23,503 nucleotides of DNA from JAXGPP01 sp964436865 (GTDB taxonomy: Bacteria; Planctomycetota; Planctomycetia; Pirellulales; Thermoguttaceae): positions 1 to 23,503 of the forward strand of contig CAYTFK010000075.1 of the NCBI GenBank assembly GCA_964436865.1, read 5' to 3'. The notes beneath the pieces are model-generated. The model had not been told where the DNA came from, ran no database searches, and worked only from the letters and a program-made list of their open reading frames with translations. Positions 1 to 8,530 of this stretch are shown here, piece after piece. Numbering within the stretch: the first letter of the stretch is position 1; the number at the start of each line of letters is the position of its first letter. The position numbers and the translations under genes were made by a program.

Positions 1-497
1 AGCAGCTTCTCGGCATAGGGGCCATAGAACGACGTCGCCCGGTCGTTCGGCTTGCTGTCGGCGTTGACGGCGGCCCAGTCGGGATGCCGGGCGACCGCTT
101 CCGAGTCCCACACGCCCGAATAATGCATGTAGAGGGCCACGCCGCGCTCGGCGGTCACTTCGCGCCACACCTTGAGCGGATCGCCGACGAAACCTGGGGC
201 GCGGTGGCCCACGTTCGTCGGATAGCTCGACAGCCCGGGGTGCCCCTTGCAGTCGATCTGCAGATAGTCGGGATGCACCTGGTCGATGATGTTTTCGACC
301 ATCTCCCGCGTGGTGTTCTTGCCGATCTCGGTGCAGTCCTTGCCGGCGTGGAAATCGAAGTGGATTCCGAGGAAGCTCTCCGCCCGCTTCAGCCGCTTGG
401 GCGCCGCCTGCTCTTCCGCAGAGATGCCCACCGATCCCACCGCCAAAACCGCCATGGCGGCCGCGCAAAACACCCGCCGAATCATACCGGTTCGCAT
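1..497 (-). CDS. Secreted glycosidase-like TIM-barrel protein, 3' end off the window
   Basis: The reverse strand is open from position 497 to the window edge (165 codons, C-terminus missing). The product starts with a signal peptide: a short basic start, a hydrophobic stretch, and a cleavage-like ISA-EE. The mature part begins FLGIHFDFHAGKDC, then has QVHPDYLQIDCKGHPG and GVALYMHYSGVWDS. These are beta-strand-like segments rich in His, Asp and Trp, resembling the first strands of fucosidase-like and other glycoside hydrolase TIM barrels. The family call is inference; no catalytic residue can be assigned from this part. The start at 497 is preferred over the in-frame ATG at 485 because GGGAG lies about nine bases upstream of it. 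It follows the dimethylformamidase-like gene on the same strand, 101 bases away, with an interspersed repeat between them. Confidence 0.6.
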   Translation of the reverse strand, partial: MRTGMIRRVFCAAAMAVLAVGSVGISAEEQAAPKRLKRAESFLGIHFDFHAGKDCTEIGKNTTREMVENIIDQVHPDYLQIDCKGHPGLSSYPTNVGHRAPGFVGDPLKVWREVTAERGVALYMHYSGVWDSEAVARHPDWAAVNADSKPNDRATSFYGPYAEKL

Positions 498-525
498 CCT
501 GTTTTTCTCCCGGGTTGCCACAGCA

Positions 526-571
526 CCATTGGTCATTGGTGCTTGGTCATTGGTGCTTTTCATTGGTGGGG
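526..571 (+). repeat. Interspersed repeat copy A (14-base unit in tandem)
   Basis: The 14-base unit GGTCATTGGTGCTT occurs twice back to back at 531-558, followed by a shorter CATTGGTG. The 30 bases at 526-555 recur exactly, in inverted orientation, at 16628-16657. The element is AT-richer than its surroundings and lies between two same-strand genes. Confidence 0.75.
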
Positions 572-598
572 CTCGCTGCGCTCGACCCACCCTGCGAT

Positions 599-2122
599 TC
601 ATTGCTCCGCGCCGATCGCGCGACGGAGCAGGTTGTGCGTGATCTTCTGCACGCGCTCATCCGGGCCGTGCGGCCGGGTCCAATGGGTCCACGGCAGCGT
701 GTGCCCCGGCGGCGAGCTCAGACCCTGCGCCCAGAAGATCGTCGATGCATTGAACACGAAGTTCCCCTTGGGCCCAGGGTAGATCGTAGCCGTCCAGTGC
801 TGCGGCGTCACTCCACCCTGCAAGGCTGTCCCCTCGGCGACGATCTCGAGGCCCGGCAGATCGCTCGGCGGATCGCCATGGTACTCCCAGCCGATGAGCC
901 CGGGGATGCGATCACCTTTCTTCACGTCCGTGCCGGCGAAGATCCAGTGTTCAGGTTTGACGACGACCCAGTCGCCGCCGCCGTTCACGGGCTCGACGTT
1001 GCGAGCGCCCATGAGATAACCCTCATCGGGACCGCGTTCGGGAAATGGCCCGTGCTCCTTCTCACGCCCCACCGCGTACTTGTAGTCGCCGCCGTACGGT
1101 CCGCCGCGAAACATCACCCGGGCCGGGCGGCCGTCGCTCGACGGCTTGAGCGGCGCGACCCAGCAGAGCGTATTGCCAGAGAGGAACAGCAGGTTCACCC
1201 CTTCATCGCGCATCTTCTTGACACTCTCGTACTGGCGGATGTCCCAGTATTCGTCATGGCCAACGCTAATGAAACACTTGCACTTCAGGCCGTGATCTGG
1301 TGTGATCATATCACTATTGGCGCAGTAGGTCACGTCGTAGCCATGCTGCTCAAGGAAGTAGGCAAGCGGAAACTCGAACGGCAGGAACTCGCCCGAGCCG
1401 ACGGTCAGAGGATCGTTGACGATTCCCAGGAACTGGGCTTCGCGGCCGTAGGGGCGGTCGAAGCTCACCTCGGCCCACGGGCCCTGCACGCCCTTGGGAT
1501 GCGTGTAGATCGAGTAATTGTCGGGCCAGCGGTTGTAGGCCTGCCAGGTGTTGTCGGAACACTGGAAGAGAATGTCGGCCGGCCGCTCGTCGCGGACGAT
1601 GAACACCACGTAGCTCTGCCAGGGCCCGGTGTTCTCATCGGGTGGCAGGAGCGACATGCGGCCCAGGTACACGCCGCTCGGCCAGTCGGCCGGGATCTCC
1701 AGCCGCGCGGTCGGCTTCCAGAGACATTCGCGGATGTTCTTCTCTCCGATCGGCGGCGTGGGCTGCACTTCGCCCTGAAAGGGACCGAGCGTGGTCATGA
1801 AACGCGCGCCCCGCCCGCCGTAGTAGCCCATGCGGAAGATCTCGATGTGAAACTTCTGCGGCGGGTCGGTCGAGACCATGATGTCGAGCGCCTCGCCCGG
1901 CTTGACGCTCTGCTTCGAGCAGTAGCCCTCGATCCACGGCGAGCGAAAGCCCATCGTGCTGTCGAGCCTCACCCGAGTGAGTTGCCAGTCAGTGGCGCCG
2001 GGTTTGGCGTTCTCGCGCTCGATCAACTTCGGATCGCGGTCGGCGGCCGAAAGGCTGGCCGCGACGACCGCAACGATCAGCAGTGCGAGTGACATGTTGA
2101 GCAGGATCACACAGCGTCTCAT
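599..2122 (-). CDS. Exported N,N-dimethylformamidase beta-subunit-like protein
   Basis: A 507-residue protein with an N-terminal signal peptide ending near LSA-AD. An N-terminal beta-sandwich-like region (about residues 60-165, with WIEGYCSKQSVKPGE and FRMGYYGGRGAR) is followed by a larger domain. That domain resembles the C-terminal domain of the N,N-dimethylformamidase large subunit, including SDNTWQAYNRWPDNYS and GHDEYWD (from about residue 288). The known enzyme hydrolyses dimethylformamide at a mononuclear iron held by tyrosine and glutamate; the Glu and Tyr of GHDEYW may be equivalent, but I cannot align this. The domain is common in bacterial exported proteins of unknown substrate, so amidase activity is not established here. 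The ATG at 2122 is chosen over 2173 because it sits directly before the hydrophobic signal and has GAGG upstream. Confidence 0.72.
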   Translation of the reverse strand: MRRCVILLNMSLALLIVAVVAASLSAADRDPKLIERENAKPGATDWQLTRVRLDSTMGFRSPWIEGYCSKQSVKPGEALDIMVSTDPPQKFHIEIFRMGYYGGRGARFMTTLGPFQGEVQPTPPIGEKNIRECLWKPTARLEIPADWPSGVYLGRMSLLPPDENTGPWQSYVVFIVRDERPADILFQCSDNTWQAYNRWPDNYSIYTHPKGVQGPWAEVSFDRPYGREAQFLGIVNDPLTVGSGEFLPFEFPLAYFLEQHGYDVTYCANSDMITPDHGLKCKCFISVGHDEYWDIRQYESVKKMRDEGVNLLFLSGNTLCWVAPLKPSSDGRPARVMFRGGPYGGDYKYAVGREKEHGPFPERGPDEGYLMGARNVEPVNGGGDWVVVKPEHWIFAGTDVKKGDRIPGLIGWEYHGDPPSDLPGLEIVAEGTALQGGVTPQHWTATIYPGPKGNFVFNASTIFWAQGLSSPPGHTLPWTHWTRPHGPDERVQKITHNLLRRAIGAEQ

Positions 2123-2432
2123 TTCACAGTCCTCCGCGTATGGCGACCGGTCCGTTTTTCGGCTGGCAGGCACTTTGGATGCTCACCTTCTCGATTCGCG
2201 GCCCATTATGGACCGCTGGCTGGCCAGGTTGCAACTCAGATTCGCGCAAGCGCTGCGAGGTTCTAACGTTGTGATGCGTGTTCCGCGGCAGGCCGAGGCT
2301 GGCACGACTTGAGCGTTTTGGCGCAAGTACGGGCCACCAAAGCATCTGCGGTTTTTTTATTGCCACTTAGGCCACACATCAGGTCTACTATGGGAAAACA
2401 GATCGCTCCGTAGCACCGTGAGGGGATTGACC
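2123..2432. other. Divergent intergenic region, no clear gene
   Basis: 310 bases between two divergently transcribed genes. It holds a run of seven T (2352-2358) and a TTGCCA/TACTAT pair (2360-2365, 2386-2391) pointing right, but the 20-base spacer is too long for a convincing sigma-70 promoter. I see no RNA gene or strong hairpin. Confidence 0.4.
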
Positions 2433-3839
2433 ATGTCGTGCGGCTACCTCTATCCGTTGACACTATTGCTGGCAGTCGGCGATCCGGCTGCGCTAGCGGA
2501 GCGGGCGTTCTATGTGGCGGAGAAACCCGAGTACACGATCGTCGCTTCAGCGCTCGATTCGGTCCGCTTCACGCTCGACAAGACGCTCCGGACCGATGAG
2601 CATGGGCATCTCGTTTCGCGTTCCAGCTTCGTCGACCCTGAAGGAAACGTGATGGGCTGGCACGACTTCGGCAACCTCGAAGGGCCAGGTTGGGCCGCCA
2701 ACGCCGTGGGCGGCGCGTACGAAATCCATCGGCTGGGCGGGTTTCTTGAGAAGCCCGAGTGGAAGACGAAGGCCCTGGCGATTCTCGACCACGTGCTGGA
2801 GGACGAATTCATCGACGGCGAGACGGGCCTGATCTGGGGCTACCGCGAGACAACCACCGGCCAGCTATGCCTGAACTATAAGCACAACTCCGACTGGCTC
2901 TGTCCCGGCTCGACGGCCAAGATCGGCTACCAGTTGCTCATCTTCGCCGATGAGTTGGGCGACGACGCTCGCGTGCCGCGGATGCGCGAGGCGGCCCTCG
3001 GCTGCGCAAGGTGGATCGACCGCCACGTGCCGGCAGTTCCCAACGGCTGGTTTCCACGCCGCGTCACGCTGGCCGGCGACGTCTATCGCCGCTCACCCGA
3101 CGGCGGCGAAGACCCGTTCTGGCAAACGTCGGCCGACAGCCTGTTCATCCTCCAGCTTCAAGCAGCGCTCACCGATCGCGGTCTGGCCGACTACCGGGCG
3201 CCGCTCCGGGAGAAAGTAGACTTCTTCATCCGTGCCGGCGGGATCTTCGGCAGCATCAATCACGACACCTACGACCCGCACGAGAATGTGGCCTACTCGG
3301 TCGCCTTCCGCACACTGCGGCTGGTGTCGCGCGTGCTTAAAGACCCGCAGATCGGCCAATTCGCCTGCGACAAGTGTCTCGCCGGATTGGAGCAGTTCAA
3401 GATGAACGAAGACCGCAATGGAGTGGCCACCAGGGGGCTGTTGTACATGGAGAAGAGCTGGGACACGGCCTACCTGTGGGAGAACGCCGAGGCCGCGCTG
3501 GCGTGGTTCGAGGCCGCGTCCGATACCCGGAAGTCCGACCCCCAGCGGAGCCGCCGGTACGAACTCGACGGCCTGGTGGTCCTCCGGGCCATCGCCAAAC
3601 ACCACTACGGCCCGCACGGCTTCCTCACCGAAGGGGTCGACTGGAACAACCATGTCGGCCAGCAACACCACATCGATCAGGCCGAGTTCGGCGCCATCCA
3701 GTACACCGAACCATTCCTCAACAACCAGCATATTGTCGAGCCGACGCTGTTCTATCTTGAACACCTCGCCGAAAAACACGCCGCCAATGGCCGCGCCGAG
3801 TGGCGCGACCTGGAAGAAAACCTGCTCCTTGCACGGTGA
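2433..3839 (+). CDS. Possible alpha/alpha-barrel (six-hairpin) protein, function unknown
   Basis: A 468-residue protein I do not recognise with confidence. It is rich in amphipathic helices separated by aromatic and acidic loops (GWHDFGNLEGPGW, GLIWGYRETTTG, YKHNSDWLCPGSTA, DPFWQTSADSLF, SWDTAYLWENAEAALAWF). This pattern is typical of six-hairpin glycosidases and related alpha/alpha toroids. The first 22 residues could be a weak signal peptide (hydrophobic, ending ALA-ER) but lack a basic start. The ATG at 2433 is preferred over the GTG at 2418 because GAGGGG lies just upstream. It converges with the isomerase-like gene 69 bases away. A carbohydrate-active role is inferred from fold-like features and neighbours only. 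Confidence 0.6.
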   Translation: MSCGYLYPLTLLLAVGDPAALAERAFYVAEKPEYTIVASALDSVRFTLDKTLRTDEHGHLVSRSSFVDPEGNVMGWHDFGNLEGPGWAANAVGGAYEIHRLGGFLEKPEWKTKALAILDHVLEDEFIDGETGLIWGYRETTTGQLCLNYKHNSDWLCPGSTAKIGYQLLIFADELGDDARVPRMREAALGCARWIDRHVPAVPNGWFPRRVTLAGDVYRRSPDGGEDPFWQTSADSLFILQLQAALTDRGLADYRAPLREKVDFFIRAGGIFGSINHDTYDPHENVAYSVAFRTLRLVSRVLKDPQIGQFACDKCLAGLEQFKMNEDRNGVATRGLLYMEKSWDTAYLWENAEAALAWFEAASDTRKSDPQRSRRYELDGLVVLRAIAKHHYGPHGFLTEGVDWNNHVGQQHHIDQAEFGAIQYTEPFLNNQHIVEPTLFYLEHLAEKHAANGRAEWRDLEENLLLAR

Positions 3840-3908
3840 CTTCCGAGCATCGAGCAAGAAAGGACCGAAGATAGTGCAGGGGACGCTCCGCGCGGTGCAT
3901 CGCTCGTC

Positions 3909-4874
3909 CTATTCGACCAGCGCGAAGGCTTTCTTCATCGCGGCGGCGGTGGCGGCCAGGGCAGCCTCGTCGTCCATGGCGGCAAGCGCCTGATTGAAGG
4001 GTTCGGCGCGGATAGGGCCGTCGTAGCCGATCTGGACCAGGGCGCCAAGGAAGGCTTTGAGATCGATCACGCCCGTGGCCGCGGGTAGCTCGCGGCGCGA
4101 GTCTATCTGCTCATCGACCGGGATGCCCGCCGGGGCATCGTTCAAGTCGCAGCTCACCACTTCCCCGTTGGTCAATGACAGAAGGTCATCGACCGTTTGC
4201 CCGGCGGTGTACCAGTGCCAGCTATCGAGCAGCAGGCCCACGACTGGCACGTTGATCTCGGCGATCAGCTCCCGGGCCTCTTCCTGGGTGTGAATGAAAG
4301 GATACCGAGTGGCGGTCCACGAGGTCTTGGGGCCGACATATTCGAGGCCAAGCCTCTGGCCGTGATCGGCCAGCACCTTGGCCACTTCACGGAGCCGAGC
4401 AGCGTGCTGTTTGAAATTGGCCATGTAGGTGAGCGTGCGGTGGCCAGGCGAGATCCACGTGCCGACGCGGCTTGCGCCGGCGCGATCGAGGGCCGCGGCC
4501 AGCCCGGGCAATTCCTTCATGCTCTGCCGGAAGGCCGCATCGTCGCGGCGGAATTCGACCGGCAGCCCGGCGGTGCCCCACACGAGGTTCTTTTGTTTCA
4601 TATCGGCCAGCAGGGCCTGTAACTCGTCCTGGGAGAGCCTGGCGAGATACTGCGGCGACGGGGCGACCGACTCGAAGCCATGCTTGTGGGCCAACCCGAT
4701 CAGTTCGGGGTACCCCGCCTGAACGCCGATCGATCCAGGAGTCAGGTCGATCGTGAACTTGCGCCGACGCGGGGCCTCGGATGTGGTCTGGCCTGCTGCC
4801 ATCAGGCCGACGACGGATGCGCCCAAGGCAACCGCCGATTGAAGAAACGAGCGGCGGCGAATGGGAAACGACAT
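3909..4874 (-). CDS. Tat-exported sugar phosphate isomerase/epimerase-like TIM barrel
   Basis: A 321-residue protein of the xylose-isomerase-like (AP endonuclease 2) superfamily. It starts with a twin-arginine signal (RRRSFLQS, residues 6-13) and an alanine-rich hydrophobic stretch, so a folded, perhaps metal-loaded, enzyme is probably exported by Tat. Candidate metal ligands appear in the usual strand order: Glu178 (LGLEYVG), Asp217 with His220 (LLLDSWHWY), and Glu291 (IRAEPFN). At the strand where relatives often have a histidine this protein reads SCDLND (Asp243), so the fourth ligand may differ. Members isomerise or epimerise sugars and polyols; the substrate here is unknown. AGGAA upstream supports the ATG at 4874. 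Confidence 0.78.
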   Translation of the reverse strand: MSFPIRRRSFLQSAVALGASVVGLMAAGQTTSEAPRRRKFTIDLTPGSIGVQAGYPELIGLAHKHGFESVAPSPQYLARLSQDELQALLADMKQKNLVWGTAGLPVEFRRDDAAFRQSMKELPGLAAALDRAGASRVGTWISPGHRTLTYMANFKQHAARLREVAKVLADHGQRLGLEYVGPKTSWTATRYPFIHTQEEARELIAEINVPVVGLLLDSWHWYTAGQTVDDLLSLTNGEVVSCDLNDAPAGIPVDEQIDSRRELPAATGVIDLKAFLGALVQIGYDGPIRAEPFNQALAAMDDEAALAATAAAMKKAFALVE

Positions 4875-5278
4875 GGCGGTGGTTCCTGTCGGGTGAACGA
4901 GCTCCGGGTGTGGATCAGTTTATTGGCCGGGCCGGGTACGATGCAACAGCCAGCAAGCTCATCCCGCCGTCCGCAGCAAGTGCCATCTTGCCTTCACGAA
5001 GCTCGCCCTGTTCGCGAAAACACCGCACGGACTCGTGGAAGCCCCAGGGGCAGCGCTGAGAAACGCCCCGGCTTTTCGCAATGCTCGAGTGCAGAAAAAT
5101 GTCGGCGTGCGCCCGCGGCGAGGGGCAGGCACCAAGGCCAAAGGTGGGCATCAGCGTGTTGGGGGGATTGTAGCGTAGGTGGGCAGTCATGGCTCTGCCC
5201 TGGGCGACCGGTACCGACTGGACGCCTGCGACTGTCCTGTCCGTCAGATTCTGCACAGATGAGAGCGGGAGTATTCAG
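4875..5278. other. Divergent intergenic region, nothing convincing
   Basis: 404 bases between the isomerase-like gene and the repeat protein. Short open frames here have no recognisable product or good ribosome site. The frame of the downstream gene is open back to 5189, but that extension lacks protein-like composition. No convincing promoter or RNA structure was seen. Confidence 0.4.
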
Positions 5279-8113
5279 ATGTCACGTTTTCGCGCCCTTG
5301 GCAAAAAGCTGTTACGAGCACATTCCCCATCGCGGCCTCGGCGAACCAAGACCTTGAGGCCATCGTTCGAGACGTTGGAAACGCGGAGACTGCTCGCCGT
5401 CACCGCCACTTTCTCGCCTCGCTTTGGCGTGCTGAGCGTGCTCGGCGATGGTGCAGGCAACACGATCACGGTCGGCCGCAACGCCGCCGGATCGATCCTA
5501 GTCAACGAAGGGGCGGTGCGAATTCGGGGGGGTTCTCCCACGGTCGCGAATACCAGGTCAATCCAGGTTTTCGGATTGGGCGGAGATGATGTCATCTCGT
5601 TGGACGAGACCAACGGCGCTTTGCCGCGGGCGACACTCGACGGTGGACGGGGGAACGACGTGCTCACCGGCGGATCGGCTGCCGACCAGATTTTCGGTCA
5701 GGCGGGCGACGATGTGCTCCTGGGCAAAGGGGGGGCGGATTTGCTGTTCGGAGGCGCCGGCAACGACACCCTGATCGGCGGCGACGATAATGATCAGGCG
5801 TTCGGCCAGGGGGGCAACGACCGGATGGTCTGGAACCCCGGCGATGACACCGACCTCAATGAAGGGGGCGCGGGCACCGACACCGTCGAGGTCAACGGCG
5901 GCAACGGCGCCGAGGTCTTCACCACAACCGCCAATGGCGCTCGCGTCCGCTTCGACCGCCTCGATCCGGCGCCGTTTGCCATCGACATCGGCACGTCGGA
6001 GAACCTCGTCCTCAACGCCAGCGGCGGGAACGACAGCTTCTCGGCCACGGGAAATCTGGCTGCGCTTATCAAGATCACCGTCGACGGCGGCGCCGGCGAC
6101 GATACGATCCTCGGTTCCAACGGCATCGATCTGCTCCTTGGGGGCGATGGCAACGACTTCATCGACGGCCAGCAAGGCAACGACGTGGCCTTCCTCGGCG
6201 CCGGCGACGATGTCTTCCAGTGGGATCCCGGCGATGGCAGCGACACCGTCGAAGGTCAGGATGGAGCAGACTCCATGCTCTTCAACGGCAGTAGCGGCGC
6301 CGAGGTCTTCGACGTCTCCGCCAATGGCTCCCGCGTGCGTTTCACCCGGAACCTCGGCAACATCGTCATGGATCTCAACGATCTTGAGGCGATCGACCTC
6401 AACACCCTGGGCAATACCGACACGGTGACTGTCAATGACCTCTCGGGCACCGACCTCGCCGAGGTCAACGTCGATCTGGCGGGCGTCCTCGGCGGCGCCG
6501 CGGGTGATGCAGCAGCCGATACGGTGATCGTCAACGGCACCAACGGAAACGACATCATCGATGTCTTCGGCGCGGGGACCTCGGTCTCCGTGGTGGGCCT
6601 GCCGGTCCTCGTGACCGTTACCAACTCGGAAGGGGCCAACGACTCGCTCGTCATCAATGCCCTCGGCGGCAACGACGGCGTCACGGCCTCGACACTTCCC
6701 GCAGGTATCGTGAAGCTCACCGTCGACGGCGGCGCCGGCGAGGATACGATCGTCGGCAGCCAAGGAGCCGACGTACTGCTCGGCGGCGATGGCGACGACT
6801 TCGTTGCTGGCCTGCAGGGAAACGACCTGGCCCTCCTGGGCTCCGGCGACGACGTTTTCCAGTGGGATCCGGGCCACGGCAACGACACCGTCGAGGGACA
6901 GGCCGATAACGATCTGCTGCTCTTCTTCGGCTCGTCGGCCAACGAGAACATCGACATCGTGGCCAACGGCGGGCGGATTCTCTTCTTCCGTGATGTGGGT
7001 TCGGTGACCATGGACCTCAACGACCTGGAGCGAATCGAGTACCGGGCGTTGGGCGGCGCCGACAACATCGTCGTCGGCGATCTGAGCGGCACCGATGCGA
7101 CGCGCGTTGATCTCGATCTCCGCGGATCCGAAGGAGGAGGCGACGGGCAGGCCGACACGGTCACCGTCAACGCCACCCAGGGCGCCGACACGTTCGGCGT
7201 TGCGGGGGACGCGGGCGGGGTCAACGTTTTTGGTCTGCAGGCTGCGGTCAACATCTTCTTCCAGGAAAAGGCCAACGATCGCCTGATTCTCAACGCGCTC
7301 GGCGGTGATGACACGGTTGATGCGACTTCGCTGGAGGCCGATGGCATCCAGCTTACCGTCAACGGCGGTCTCGGCGCCGATGTGCTCCTCGGCAGCGAGG
7401 GGGACGACCTGTTCATCGGCGGCGACGGCGACGACCTGGCGCTCATGGGCGCCGGCGACGACGTCTTCGTCTGGAACCCGGGCGACGACAATGACACGCT
7501 TGAGGGCCAGGCGGGCTTCGACAAGCTGCTCTTCAACGGCGCCAACATCGCCGAGAACATCAATGTCTCGGCCAACGGCGGACGAGTGCGGTTCTTCCGC
7601 GACGTGGCCAACGTCAATATGGATCTCGACGATGTCGAAGCGATCGATTTCAACGCCCTCGGCGGGGCCGACACCGTGGTGGTGAACGATCTCTCCGGCA
7701 CCGATCTGGTCGAGTTCAACATCAACCTTGCCGCCGCGATCGGCGGCGGCGATTCCCAGTCCGACACCGTTATCGTCAACGGCACCGCCGGCGACGATGT
7801 GGTCTTGATTGCCGGAGACGCTTCCGGCGTGAGCGTGTTCGGTCTGGCGGCTCAGGTGAACATCACCGCTGCCGAAGCGGCTCTCGACCGGGTGACGGTC
7901 AACACGCTGACCGGCGACGACGTGGTAGAGGCCTCGGCACTGGCCGCGGTGATCCTGCTCACGGCCGACGGCGGCAATGACGACGACATACTCATCGGCG
8001 GCGACGGCAATGACGTGTTACTGGGCGGCGACGGCGACGACGTCCTCCTGGGCGGCCCTGGGTTGGACATCCTCGATGGCGGCCTCGGCGATAACGTCGT
8101 TATCCAGGATTGA
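5279..8113 (+). CDS. Large RTX/hemolysin-type calcium-binding repeat protein with LEPR-XLL-type N-terminus
   Basis: A 944-residue acidic, Gly/Asp-rich protein, very likely secreted or surface-bound. After a basic N-terminus comes FETLETRRLLAV (residues 30-41), a variant of the LEPR-XLL motif found near the start of giant planctomycete exported proteins. The body carries many GGxGxDxLx nonapeptides (for example GGAGNDTLIGGDDND and GGDGNDVLLGGDGDD), which form calcium-binding parallel beta rolls. Three long units of 202-214 residues cover residues 266-893, each pairing a calcium-roll segment with DDVFxWxPG, NGGRxxFFRDV-like and DLSGTD segments. A partial unit precedes them and a final roll closes the protein at VVIQD. 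The ATG at 5279 is chosen because GGGAG lies seven bases upstream and the motif then falls at the usual distance from the start. Adhesion or a structural role is inference. Confidence 0.85.
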   Translation: MSRFRALGKKLLRAHSPSRPRRTKTLRPSFETLETRRLLAVTATFSPRFGVLSVLGDGAGNTITVGRNAAGSILVNEGAVRIRGGSPTVANTRSIQVFGLGGDDVISLDETNGALPRATLDGGRGNDVLTGGSAADQIFGQAGDDVLLGKGGADLLFGGAGNDTLIGGDDNDQAFGQGGNDRMVWNPGDDTDLNEGGAGTDTVEVNGGNGAEVFTTTANGARVRFDRLDPAPFAIDIGTSENLVLNASGGNDSFSATGNLAALIKITVDGGAGDDTILGSNGIDLLLGGDGNDFIDGQQGNDVAFLGAGDDVFQWDPGDGSDTVEGQDGADSMLFNGSSGAEVFDVSANGSRVRFTRNLGNIVMDLNDLEAIDLNTLGNTDTVTVNDLSGTDLAEVNVDLAGVLGGAAGDAAADTVIVNGTNGNDIIDVFGAGTSVSVVGLPVLVTVTNSEGANDSLVINALGGNDGVTASTLPAGIVKLTVDGGAGEDTIVGSQGADVLLGGDGDDFVAGLQGNDLALLGSGDDVFQWDPGHGNDTVEGQADNDLLLFFGSSANENIDIVANGGRILFFRDVGSVTMDLNDLERIEYRALGGADNIVVGDLSGTDATRVDLDLRGSEGGGDGQADTVTVNATQGADTFGVAGDAGGVNVFGLQAAVNIFFQEKANDRLILNALGGDDTVDATSLEADGIQLTVNGGLGADVLLGSEGDDLFIGGDGDDLALMGAGDDVFVWNPGDDNDTLEGQAGFDKLLFNGANIAENINVSANGGRVRFFRDVANVNMDLDDVEAIDFNALGGADTVVVNDLSGTDLVEFNINLAAAIGGGDSQSDTVIVNGTAGDDVVLIAGDASGVSVFGLAAQVNITAAEAALDRVTVNTLTGDDVVEASALAAVILLTADGGNDDDILIGGDGNDVLLGGDGDDVLLGGPGLDILDGGLGDNVVIQD
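6074..7957 (+). repeat. Three tandem coding repeats of 642, 636 and 606 bases
   Basis: Units run 6074-6715, 6716-7351 and 7352-7957, each starting with (I/L)TV(D/N)GG. The units are clearly homologous but diverged at both DNA and protein level, so the duplication is old. A degenerate earlier unit can be traced from about 5630. Confidence 0.8.
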
Positions 8114-8530
8114 CGCGGTTCAGGCCCCCTGGGCGCGGGCTTCCCGTCCGCGTCCAGCCCGCCCGGTGGAAGTGAGTTCTCCGCGGGTTCGTTGCCGATT
8201 GAGAACCGCAGTGCGAGGCACTTTTGCGCCGCCAGGCGGCAGTCGCTCTGGCACTGATCGTTTGCTGAGCACGACCGGCGTGAACTGCCGCCGGCACGCC
8301 GCGGTTCGATGCGACTGAACCGAGCCGCACGGGTGACCNNNNNNNNNNNNNNNNNNNNNNNNNNNNNNNNNNNNNNNNNNNNNNNNNNNNNNNNNNNNNN
8401 NNNNNNNNNNNNNNNNNNNNNNNNNNNNNNNNNNNNNNGGGCAGTTGCGGACTGACGTTTCTCCCACCCGGGCCGGTGGAGTACGGCGACCGTTTTTCGG
8501 TAATCTGGATAGGTATTGATGAGGTCGGCG
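8114..8530. other. Intergenic region interrupted by assembly gap
   Basis: Non-coding on both sides of the gap as far as visible. A small hairpin (AGTGC, loop GAG, GCACT, then TTT) lies at 8210-8225, about 100 bases after the repeat-protein stop. It could be a weak terminator, but the stem has only five pairs. Confidence 0.4.
8339..8438. other. Assembly gap (100 N)
   Basis: Exactly 100 unknown bases. A round 100 is a common scaffolding placeholder for a gap of unknown length, so the real distance and content between the repeat protein and the sigma factor are not known. Confidence 0.98.

Noticed and set aside
526..571. CRISPR-like array
   Set aside because: The units are 14 bases in direct contact without spacers, and no cas gene is present.
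515..2092. Long open frame on the plus strand opposite the dimethylformamidase-like gene
   Set aside because: It is antisense to a well-supported gene, has no recognisable domain and has the composition expected of a high-GC shadow frame.
5558..7785. Two long minus-strand open frames across the calcium-repeat gene
   Set aside because: They mirror the Gly/Asp-rich repeats of the real gene and have no independent start context or domain.
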